11,290 bases of DNA from Candidatus Krumholzibacteriia bacterium. Its GTDB lineage: Bacteria > Krumholzibacteriota > Krumholzibacteria > WVZY01 > JAKEHA01. This document shows positions 1 to 5,563 of the stretch, one piece after another (positions within the stretch are counted from its first letter, which is position 1; every line of letters begins with the position of its first letter). The notes below the pieces were generated by a model. It saw only the letters and a list, made by a program, of their open reading frames with translations. It was not told the origin of the DNA and searched no databases. Both the position numbers and the translations under genes were made by a program. Location of the stretch: contig JAOTVO010000063.1 of NCBI GenBank assembly GCA_029863355.1, positions 1 through 11,290 on the forward strand. The letters run 5' to 3'.

Positions 1-173
1 GCCCGGATGTTGATCTCTTCGTCGCGCGCCGCGATGACCACGGAGACGGGGACGGTGCCGTAGCGCTTCTCCACCCGGCTCGGGAAGTACGTGCCCCACA
101 GAACGATGGCGGCGGGGTAACCGACGTACGTGTAGACGACGAAAGCCACGCAAATCCAGAACAGCGTCTCCAT
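1..173 (-). CDS. Membrane glycosyltransferase family 2, N-terminal fragment
   Basis: This is the first 57 codons of a gene that runs off the left edge. The ATG is at 173 on the minus strand, 5 bp after the stop of the deacetylase upstream of it. Residues 3-25 are a hydrophobic membrane segment (VAFVVYTYVGYPAAIVLW within it), followed by a short basic stretch. The motif VPVSVVIAARDEEINI then marks the first beta strand and nucleotide-binding start of a GT-A fold, as in IcaA/PgaC/BcsA-like processive glycosyltransferases. Known for the family: transfer of sugar from a nucleotide-sugar at the inner membrane to build a polysaccharide. The acceptor cannot be told, because the DxD and QxxRW motifs lie outside the window. 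The tight spacing to a polysaccharide deacetylase suggests joint work on an exopolysaccharide or cell-surface glycan. Confidence 0.85.
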   Translation of the reverse strand, partial: METLFWICVAFVVYTYVGYPAAIVLWGTYFPSRVEKRYGTVPVSVVIAARDEEINIR

Positions 174-178
174 GCCGG

Positions 179-970
179 TCACTCCGTCCCCATGGCGCGC
201 AGGCGACGGTAGCGCGCCTCGCCCAAGAGACCGCGCGCCGCGCGCAGCAGCCCCGCGCGCGCGTAGAGCGGCGCGAGCGCCATCGCGTCACGGGTGAGGA
301 TGCGCCGGAAGCGCTCGGGGCCGGTCGATTCCACGACGGGGATACGCCGGTAGACGAAGCGGGCGCCCGCGTCGGGGTTGAATCCAAAGTCGGAGGTGGC
401 CACCGCGCGGTATCCGAGCCGGCGCAGCGCCGAGAGCGTGCGCCCGGAGTAGCGCCCGCCCGGCGGCGCGAAGTGGTCGACGGGCGCCCCGAGAATCGCC
501 GCGAGCCGATCTCGCGATTCCTCCAGCTCCCGCTCCTCTTCGGCGGCGGCGAGCGCGGTGAGAAAACGGTGCGTCATGCCGTGGGCGCCGATGTGGAAAC
601 CGTCCGCGCGCAGCTCGCGGATCATCGCCTCGCTCAGCCCGCCGTCCGCGCCCACGCGGTTGCCGCACACGTAGAACGTCGCGCCGAAACCGCGCTCGGA
701 CAAAAGCTCGCGTGCGTGCTCGTAGTCGCTGCGATTGCCGTCGTCGAAGGTGAACACAACCCACCCGCGCGGCACCGCCTCCCCGGCCGCGAGCCGCGCG
801 TGCGCCGTCTCCATGGAAACGCCGCGGCAGCCCGCCGCCGCGACGGCGTCGAGCTGCCGGGCGAACCCATCCAGCGAGACCGCGTAGCGCGCCTCCTCTC
901 GATCGCCGCCCGGAACCGGGCAGCGCGGTGACGAGACGCGGTGATACATCAGGATCGGAAACCGGCCCAT
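179..970 (-). CDS. Polysaccharide deacetylase, NodB/CE4 family
   Basis: A 263-residue protein. It starts at the ATG at 970 because GAGGAGGA lies directly upstream and the family's N-terminal FPILMYHRV motif follows at once. An open frame continues to 1270, but that extension is Arg/Pro-rich and non-homologous. NodB motifs are in order: TFDDG at 74-78 (catalytic and metal-binding aspartates), HGMTH at 130-134 (metal-binding H-x3-H), APPGGRYS at 168-175, and RRIPV at 208-212. Known for the family: metal-dependent removal of N- or O-acetyl groups from polysaccharides such as poly-GlcNAc, chitin or peptidoglycan. No signal peptide or membrane segment is visible, so it may act in the cytoplasm on a precursor or be held at the membrane by partners. 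It sits 5 bp upstream of a GT2 gene, almost certainly in one operon. Specific substrate unknown. Confidence 0.9.
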   Translation of the reverse strand: MGRFPILMYHRVSSPRCPVPGGDREEARYAVSLDGFARQLDAVAAAGCRGVSMETAHARLAAGEAVPRGWVVFTFDDGNRSDYEHARELLSERGFGATFYVCGNRVGADGGLSEAMIRELRADGFHIGAHGMTHRFLTALAAAEEERELEESRDRLAAILGAPVDHFAPPGGRYSGRTLSALRRLGYRAVATSDFGFNPDAGARFVYRRIPVVESTGPERFRRILTRDAMALAPLYARAGLLRAARGLLGEARYRRLRAMGTE

Positions 971-1090
971 GTCCTCCTCGCCCGGCGGATGACCCGCTCG
1001 AAGGCTAGCAAACAAGGGACCATACGGAAAGGCCGGGCCTCCCAGATCGTCTCCGGCCCGCGGCGCACGCCCGAACGCGAGAAAGGGCGG

Positions 1091-1105
1091 CACTCCCGGG
1101 GGGTG
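1091..1105. promoter_or_regulatory. Imperfect 15-bp palindrome in the divergent intergenic region
   Basis: The sequence CACTCCCGGGGGGTG pairs with itself at every position around a central G, with one T-G mismatch. It lies where the -35 region of the promoter at 1110-1118 would be, between the divergent deacetylase and secreted-protein genes. That placement fits an operator, but a chance palindrome in GC-rich DNA is possible. Confidence 0.3.
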
Positions 1106-1109
1106 CGCG

Positions 1110-1118
1110 TGGTATACT
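1110..1118 (+). promoter_or_regulatory. Extended -10 promoter for the 1204 gene
   Basis: TGG followed by TATACT (1113-1118) matches the extended -10 form (TGn-TATAAT, 5 of 6) and stands out in very GC-rich surroundings. No good -35 is present 17 bp upstream, as is typical for extended -10 promoters. Transcription would start near 1125, leaving a leader of about 80 nt before the ATG at 1204. Confidence 0.5.
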
Positions 1119-1138
1119 GGCGTGTCTGCCTGCTGGAC

Positions 1139-1164
1139 CGCCTCAGGGGAGCCCCCGGGAGGCG
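1139..1164 (+). other. Leader RNA hairpin upstream of the 1204 gene
   Basis: CGCCTC (1139-1144) pairs with GAGGCG (1159-1164), and inside it GGGG (1146-1149) pairs with CCCC (1153-1156) around an AGC loop. Only an A/GG internal bulge separates the two stems. The hairpin would form about 14 nt after the predicted transcription start and ends about 25 nt before the ribosome binding site. No T-tract follows, so it is not a classical terminator; it could stabilise or regulate the leader. Confidence 0.4.
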
Positions 1165-1203
1165 CCCGCTCATCGACCCCTGTCGGAACGGAGTTGCTTG
1201 CCC

Positions 1204-1941
1204 ATGCGCTGCACGTTTCTGTTGGCCGCCGCCATCGTCGTCCTCGGTGCCGTGGCGGACGCGGGCACACCGCGTCTGCCGGAGTCCTTCAGCTACACCA
1301 TCTTCATCAACGGCCAGCGCGCGGGCCGGTCCGAGGCGCGCGTGACCCACACGGAGGACGCCATCTCGATCGAGAGCAAGAGCTGGGTCGAGCTCGGCCA
1401 GGGCACCATCGAGATTTCCTGCTGGACGGAGGCCGATCCCCACACCTTTCGCGTGCGCACGGTGAGATACCAGGGAGTCAACCCGAGCGCGCTCCTGGAG
1501 GGGACGACAGAGGTCTCCGGCGATACCGTGTTCACGAACCGGGTCGAGCAGGACCAGATGATCGAGCGCGTCGAGGTGTCGCGAGTGGGGGGGCCCATCG
1601 TGATCGAGGACTTCGACATGACCTACCAGGTGCTCCTGGCCCGCGCGCTGGCGCTGAGCGACGACCCCGTAAAGAGCTTCGGGCTGGTCTTCGCCTCGAC
1701 GGGCGCGCTCCTGGAGGCCAAGGCCGCCTTCCGCAGCGAGGCGGCGGTCGAATCCAACACCCAAGAGGCGATCTGCAAGCTGCTCGTCGTGGATGTCACC
1801 AACGGGAGCCCGTACGTGAGCTACTACGACCCCGAGCGCGGCATGCCCGTCTACCTGGCCTTCCCCACGGCGATGACCGAGGCCTTCCTGGACGACTTCT
1901 TCGGCGACGAGCCGATCACGCGCTGGCGCGCCGACGAGTAG
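1204..1941 (+). CDS. Secreted beta-rich protein of unknown function
   Basis: A 245-residue protein with a clear signal peptide: basic start (MR), hydrophobic core TFLLAAAIVVLGAV, and a likely cut after ADA at residue 20. The ATG at 1204 is 10 nt after GGAG (1190-1193); an in-frame TTG at 1198 (4 nt spacing) would add only two residues, so the start is slightly uncertain. The mature part reads as alternating beta strands with a central helical stretch (about 140-180). It has only two cysteines after the leader (C73, C191), which could form a disulfide in the periplasm. The opening FSYTIFINGQRAGRSEARV and the late CKLLVVDVTN...MPVYLAF pattern recall DUF3108-like periplasmic beta-sandwich proteins, but the resemblance is weak and I assign no function. 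It has its own promoter and is divergent from the deacetylase. Confidence 0.8.
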   Translation: MRCTFLLAAAIVVLGAVADAGTPRLPESFSYTIFINGQRAGRSEARVTHTEDAISIESKSWVELGQGTIEISCWTEADPHTFRVRTVRYQGVNPSALLEGTTEVSGDTVFTNRVEQDQMIERVEVSRVGGPIVIEDFDMTYQVLLARALALSDDPVKSFGLVFASTGALLEAKAAFRSEAAVESNTQEAICKLLVVDVTNGSPYVSYYDPERGMPVYLAFPTAMTEAFLDDFFGDEPITRWRADE

Positions 1942-2042
1942 CCCTCCGGGGGAGCCGCCCGAGCGCCCATCGAAGTCGCTGTCCGGTATAGGTTTGCGGC
2001 ATGAGGACGCCTCCGAGTGGGTTCCGGCCGGCGTCTTTCCGG

Positions 2043-2072
2043 TTGACACCGTCTCCCCTGCCGGGGTACGCT
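2043..2072 (+). promoter_or_regulatory. Sigma70-type promoter for the 3D-domain gene
   Basis: A perfect -35 TTGACA (2043-2048) is followed after 18 bp by TACGCT (2067-2072), a moderate -10. The rest of the 237-bp gap between the two genes (1942-2178) contains no open frame that looks real. Transcription would begin near 2079, about 100 nt before the ATG at 2179. Confidence 0.45.
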
Positions 2073-2121
2073 CTTAGGGTCGAAGCGCAAGGTCCGGGGC
2101 CCACCGGCCGAGCGAGCGACT

Positions 2122-2149
2122 GGCGCCGAGCCTGCGGGAAAGGCGCCGA
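2122..2149 (+). repeat. Pair of GGCGCCGA direct repeats, 20 bp apart
   Basis: GGCGCCGA occurs at 2122-2129 and 2142-2149, exactly 20 bp (about two helical turns) start to start. It lies downstream of the predicted transcription start and upstream of the 3D-domain gene. Each contains the palindrome GGCGCC. The spacing is what a dimeric regulator would use, but eight-base GC-rich repeats can arise by chance. Confidence 0.3.
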
Positions 2150-2160
2150 TTCTGTATTTG

Positions 2161-2173
2161 CGGTTGAGAACCG
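2161..2173 (+). other. Small hairpin just before the 3D-domain start codon
   Basis: CGGTT (2161-2165) and AACCG (2169-2173) form a perfect 5-bp stem with a GAG loop, ending 5 nt before the ATG at 2179. No strong Shine-Dalgarno sequence is visible there, so the hairpin covers the place where one would be. It may limit translation, or the real start may be the upstream in-frame TTG at 2158. Confidence 0.3.
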
Positions 2174-2178
2174 TGTGT

Positions 2179-2958
2179 ATGAAAAGACCCTTTCGTCCGA
2201 GACTCTACCAACGCGGCGTCTTCGCGGTGAGGCGGATGCGCATCCAGGCCGCCGTCTCCGCGTGGCGCCTCGCCGATCGCGGCGCCGCCGTGGCCGGCCG
2301 GGTCCGGGCCATGCGGCCGGCCCAGCTCGTGTTCCTGGGGGCGCTCGTCGCGAGCATCGCCGTCCCCACGGTGTTCTACGGGCACGAACGGGCCCGCCGC
2401 CTGGAGCTGCAGCGGGCGTACCGGATGCTCACCACCGGCTCCACGGCCGAGATTTCGGTGCTGCGCCGCCAAATGGGCGACCTGATCGCCGAGCAGGCCG
2501 AGCTGCGCGAGCTGCTCCTCGACGCCGGCTACGCCGTGTACAGCGAGAACGAGCTGGCCATCCCCGTGGTCGCGACGGGCTACTCGAGCACCGTGATCGA
2601 GACCGACGACACACCGTTCATCACGGCGTGGAACACACCGACGCGCGACGGCGTCCTCGCGCTCTCGCGCGACCTGCTGCGCCGCTACACGCCGGCCGCG
2701 CCCTTCGACTTCGGCGACACCGTGGTGATCACCGGCATCGGCGAGTTCCTCGTCGAGGACTCGATGCACCCCCGCTGGCGACGGCGGGTCGACATCTGGT
2801 TCGCCAGCCGTACCGAAGCCTTCCGCTTCGGCCGGCGCGAGGTGATCCTCCGGGCAACCTTCGAAGACCGCTCCCGCGCCCAGGAAACGGCCCTGTTCTA
2901 CACCGAGCCGGTCGGCGTGGCCGCGGGCCCGGGCGCACCGGGCGGCGCCGCGCCCTGA
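2179..2958 (+). CDS. Membrane-anchored 3D-domain protein (MltA/YuiC-like double-psi beta-barrel)
   Basis: A 259-residue protein from the ATG at 2179; in-frame TTG (2158) and GTG (2173) starts are possible, and no start has a strong ribosome binding site. Residues 1-46 are strongly basic and should stay in the cytoplasm. Residues 48-68 (LVFLGALVASIAVPTVFY) form one transmembrane helix. Residues 70-115 are charged and heptad-like, probably a coiled coil. From about 130 to 225 lies a 3D domain: VVATGYSS, DDTPFITAW, DGVLALSRDLL, then VEDSMHPRWRRRVDIWF with the conserved aspartates D194 and D205. Known for this fold: the catalytic barrel of MltA-type lytic transglycosylases and of YuiC/YabE/Sps muralytic proteins. 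I infer a peptidoglycan-binding or peptidoglycan-cleaving enzyme held on the outer face of the inner membrane by its N-terminal helix. The C-terminal Gly/Ala/Pro tail is probably disordered. Confidence 0.85.
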   Translation: MKRPFRPRLYQRGVFAVRRMRIQAAVSAWRLADRGAAVAGRVRAMRPAQLVFLGALVASIAVPTVFYGHERARRLELQRAYRMLTTGSTAEISVLRRQMGDLIAEQAELRELLLDAGYAVYSENELAIPVVATGYSSTVIETDDTPFITAWNTPTRDGVLALSRDLLRRYTPAAPFDFGDTVVITGIGEFLVEDSMHPRWRRRVDIWFASRTEAFRFGRREVILRATFEDRSRAQETALFYTEPVGVAAGPGAPGGAAP

Positions 2959-2981
2959 CGGCCCGCGCCGCCGTTTTGCGG

Positions 2982-3010
2982 TTGCATCGGCGGGCCGACC
3001 CCTCTAAGAT
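2982..3010 (+). promoter_or_regulatory. Promoter of the lpdA-lipA operon
   Basis: TTGCAT (2982-2987) is followed by 17 bp and then TAAGAT (3005-3010), a reasonable sigma70-type pair in an otherwise GC-rich gap. Transcription would start near 3017, giving a leader of about 167 nt before the lpdA start at 3184. The gap (2959-3183) has no other gene. Confidence 0.45.
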
Positions 3011-3026
3011 TCTCGGGCGCTGAGGC

Positions 3027-3053
3027 GGGAACGCATCGCTGGCGCGAGTTCCC
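3027..3053 (+). other. Inverted repeat in the lpdA leader
   Basis: GGGAAC (3027-3032) and GTTCCC (3048-3053) form a perfect 6-bp inverted repeat with a 15-nt loop, about 10 nt after the predicted transcription start. It could be a leader hairpin or an operator. No T-tract follows, so it does not look like a terminator. Confidence 0.3.
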
Positions 3054-3171
3054 TCCGCACCCTCGGAACATTTCCAACGCCCGCGACCTTCAGCACTTAC
3101 TGGCTGCTCCGAAGCCTGGCCATCCGTTGGGCGCGTTGGCCCCGCGGCGGCGAGCGCCGGTTTGTGCCGGG

Positions 3172-3178
3172 AAGGGAG
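3172..3178 (+). promoter_or_regulatory. Ribosome binding site that sets the lpdA TTG start
   Basis: AAGGGAG lies 5 nt before the TTG at 3184. This decides for the TTG over the in-frame ATG at 3127, whose extra 19 residues are Arg/Pro-rich and absent from the family. Confidence 0.75.
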
Positions 3179-3183
3179 TCTCT

Positions 3184-4575
3184 TTGAAGCAGTTTCAGCT
3201 CGTGATCATCGGCAGCGGACCCGGGGGCTACGTGGCCGCCATCCGCGCAGGGATCCTCGGTCTCGAGACGGCCCTGGTCGAGAAGGACCCGTTTCTGGGC
3301 GGGACGTGTCTGCACCGGGGATGTATTCCCACCAAGGCGCTCCTGCACACGGCCGAGATCTACGATCAGCTCGCGCACGTCGCCGACCACGGCATCGACG
3401 TCGAGGGCGTGGCGCTGGACGTCCCCCGCGTGCACGCGCGCAAGCGCGCGGTCGTCGACAAGCTCGCCAAGGGTGTGCGCTTTCTGATGAAGAAGCGCAA
3501 CGTCACCATGCTCCACGGCCACGGCAGCTTCGTCGACGCGCACACGATTCGCGTGGCGGGGCCCTCGGGCGAGGAGACCGTTCGCGCCGAGCACGTGATC
3601 ATCGCCACGGGGTCGACGCCCGCCGACCTGCCGCACATCAAGGCCGACGGCAAGGCCGTGATCAACAGCGACCAGATCCTCGCGCTCGAGGAGGTGCCGG
3701 CCGCACTCGCCGTGATCGGCTCGGGCGCGGTGGGCGCCGAATTCGCGTCGATCTTCGCATCCTTCGGCTCGAAGGTGCACCTGATCGAGATCCTGCCGCG
3801 GCTGCTCCCCATCGAGGACGACGACTGCTCGGCGCAGCTCGAGCGCTCGTTCAAGGGCCGCGGGATCGCCTGCTACACGGGCGCCGAGGTCACGGCGGTG
3901 AAGACTGCGGGCGCCGGGCCCAGGCTGGAGATGAAGAGGGGCGGCGAGCAGTCCACCCTCGAGGTGGACCGCGTCCTCCTGGCCGCCGGGCGCCGCCCGG
4001 TGCTGGACGGGCTGGGCCACGAGGGCATCGGCCTGGAGCTGGCGGGGCGCCACGTGGCCGTCGATGAGTTCATGCGCACCAACGTGCCCGGCGTCTACGC
4101 CATCGGCGACGTGGTGCCCACGCCGGCGCTCGCCCACGTGGGCTCGAAAGAGGGTACCCTGGCCGTCGACCACATCGCCGGCAAGCACGTGCGGGCCATC
4201 GACTACGGCAAGGTGCCCAACTGCACGTACGCGAGCCCCGAGGTGGCGAGCGTGGGGCTCACGGAGCGCGCCGCGCGCGAGAAGGGCCTGGAGGTGCGCG
4301 TGGGCAAGTTCCCCTTCTCGGCCATCGGCAAGGCCATGATCCTGGGCGAGACGGCGGGGTTCATCAAGATCGTCTCGGAGGCGCGCTACGACGAGGTGCT
4401 CGGCGTGCACATCATCGGGCCCAAGGCTACGGAGCTGATCGCCGAGGCCACGCTGGGCATGAACCTGGAGACCACGGTGGAGGAGGTGGCGCAGACGATC
4501 CACGCGCATCCGACGCTCTCGGAGGCGATGCTGGAGGCCGCGCACGCCGTCTATGGCGAATCGATCCACGCATAG
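3184..4575 (+). CDS. lpdA: Dihydrolipoyl dehydrogenase (E3)
   Basis: A 463-residue flavoprotein, the usual E3 length, starting at TTG so that MKQFQLVIIGSGPGGY begins the FAD fold. It reoxidises dihydrolipoyl groups on E2 and passes the electrons to NAD+. Visible motifs: the FAD dinucleotide site GSGPGG at 10-15; the redox disulfide C42/C47 in GGTCLHRGCIPTK; the NAD site GSGAVG at 179-184; the second FAD contact YAIGDVVPTPALAH; and the C-terminal catalytic dyad in HAHPTLSE (440-447, H442 and E447), supplied across the homodimer. All expected catalytic residues are present. It is the first gene of the operon, unlike the common E1-E2-E3 order, and overlaps the next gene by 23 bp. It may also serve other lipoyl complexes such as glycine cleavage, but nothing here shows that. 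Confidence 0.96.
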   Translation: MKQFQLVIIGSGPGGYVAAIRAGILGLETALVEKDPFLGGTCLHRGCIPTKALLHTAEIYDQLAHVADHGIDVEGVALDVPRVHARKRAVVDKLAKGVRFLMKKRNVTMLHGHGSFVDAHTIRVAGPSGEETVRAEHVIIATGSTPADLPHIKADGKAVINSDQILALEEVPAALAVIGSGAVGAEFASIFASFGSKVHLIEILPRLLPIEDDDCSAQLERSFKGRGIACYTGAEVTAVKTAGAGPRLEMKRGGEQSTLEVDRVLLAAGRRPVLDGLGHEGIGLELAGRHVAVDEFMRTNVPGVYAIGDVVPTPALAHVGSKEGTLAVDHIAGKHVRAIDYGKVPNCTYASPEVASVGLTERAAREKGLEVRVGKFPFSAIGKAMILGETAGFIKIVSEARYDEVLGVHIIGPKATELIAEATLGMNLETTVEEVAQTIHAHPTLSEAMLEAAHAVYGESIHA

Positions 4576-5563
4576 CGCGTACGCGATATCCGCGCCGGCC
4601 GGCCTGGAGCTGGACCGCGTGGAGATGCTCGAGCTGCACTATTTCATGCAGCTCAACCGGCGGCTGGAAAACCGCCTGGGCCATCTCTACCGGCAGAACC
4701 AGGTGGTGGGCGGCCTCTACTCGAGCCTGGGCCAGGAAGCGTGCTCGGTGGGCAGCGCCTACGCGCTGGAGGACGGCGACTTCGTCGGGCCCATGATCCG
4801 CAACCTGGGCGCGGTCCTGGTGCGCGGCGTGCGGCCGCTGGACGTCGTCGCGCAGTACTGCGCGCGCGCCATCGGGCCCACGCGGGGCAAGGACCAGAAC
4901 CTCCACTTCGGCTGGGTGGAGCGCGGACTGATCGCGCCCATCAGCGTGGTGGGCGCGCTCATTCCGGTGATGGCGGGAGTGGCGCTGGAGATGAAGCTGC
5001 ACGGCAAGGCGCAGGTGGCGCTTACCTACATCGGCGACGGCGGCATGAGCACGACGGATTTCCACGAGGGCCTGAACTTCGCCGCGGTGCACAAGCTGCC
5101 GCTCATACTCATCGTGGAGAACAACGGCTACGCGTATTCGACGCCGACGTCGCGGCAGGCGGCCGTGCCCGACCTGGCCGTGCGCGCCCGGGGTTACGGT
5201 TGCCACGGCGAGATCGCCGACGGCAACGACGTGCTGGCCATGGTGGACGTGGTCCGCCGCGCGCGCGAGCGCTGCGCGGCCGGAGCGGGGCCGGTGATGG
5301 TCGAGGCCAAGACGTTCCGGCGCAAGGGTCACGCCGAGCACGACGACGCCGGCTACGTCCCCGCGGCGCTGCGCGCCGAGTGGGAGCGCCGCGATCCCCT
5401 GGACGCCTTCCGGCGCTTTCTCCTGGAGGAGATGGACGTGGCCGCGGCGGATCTGGACGACATCGAACGCAAGGCGGACGAAGAGGTCGAACGCAGTGTA
5501 GAGGAGGCGCTGGCGGCGCCGTTTCCCGACGCCTCCATCGCCCGGGAGGATGTATATGCCTGA
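4553..5563 (+). CDS. 2-oxo acid dehydrogenase E1 alpha subunit, first paralog
   Basis: A 336-residue thiamine diphosphate-dependent E1 alpha (pdhA/bkdA1/acoA type). With E1 beta it decarboxylates a 2-oxo acid and passes the acyl group to E2 lipoyl. Visible motifs: the phosphate-contact arginine in GPMIRNLG; the cofactor segment ISVVGALIPVMAGVAL; the metal/ThDP motif GDG at 161-163, ending 26 residues later at N190-N191 (ENNGYAYSTP); and the active-site loop RRKGHAEHDDAGYVP with H260. No catalytic residue appears lost. The ATG at 4553 lies inside lpdA with no well-placed Shine-Dalgarno, so translation is probably coupled; an in-frame GTG at 4619 with GGAG 9 nt before it is an alternative. By eye it shares somewhat under half its residues with the next gene, also E1 alpha. 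The substrate is not deducible. Confidence 0.92.
   Translation: MANRSTHSAYAISAPAGLELDRVEMLELHYFMQLNRRLENRLGHLYRQNQVVGGLYSSLGQEACSVGSAYALEDGDFVGPMIRNLGAVLVRGVRPLDVVAQYCARAIGPTRGKDQNLHFGWVERGLIAPISVVGALIPVMAGVALEMKLHGKAQVALTYIGDGGMSTTDFHEGLNFAAVHKLPLILIVENNGYAYSTPTSRQAAVPDLAVRARGYGCHGEIADGNDVLAMVDVVRRARERCAAGAGPVMVEAKTFRRKGHAEHDDAGYVPAALRAEWERRDPLDAFRRFLLEEMDVAAADLDDIERKADEEVERSVEEALAAPFPDASIAREDVYA
5545..5549 (+). promoter_or_regulatory. Ribosome binding site choosing the second E1 alpha start
   Basis: GGAGG abuts an ATG at 5550 but is 6 nt from the ATG at 5556. The second spacing is the workable one, so translation most likely starts at 5556, inside the end of the preceding gene. Confidence 0.7.

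Noticed and set aside
971..1270. 100-residue N-terminal extension of the deacetylase
   Set aside because: It is Arg/Pro-rich, crosses the divergent promoter region, and the family start motif with a ribosome binding site is at 970.
949..2049. Long minus-strand open frame opposite the 1204 gene
   Set aside because: It is a GC-rich antisense shadow with His/Arg/Gly-rich, non-protein-like composition and no motif. The plus-strand gene has a signal peptide and beta-strand pattern.
2157..2984. TTTGCGGTTG shared at 2157-2166 and 2975-2984 as a regulatory box
   Set aside because: It occurs twice at different positions relative to the predicted promoters and is short, so it is too weak to claim as a shared operator.
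3097..4569. 490-residue minus-strand open frame opposite lpdA
   Set aside because: lpdA on the plus strand has every catalytic motif. The antisense frame is a third-position GC artefact with repetitive Arg/His/Ala content.
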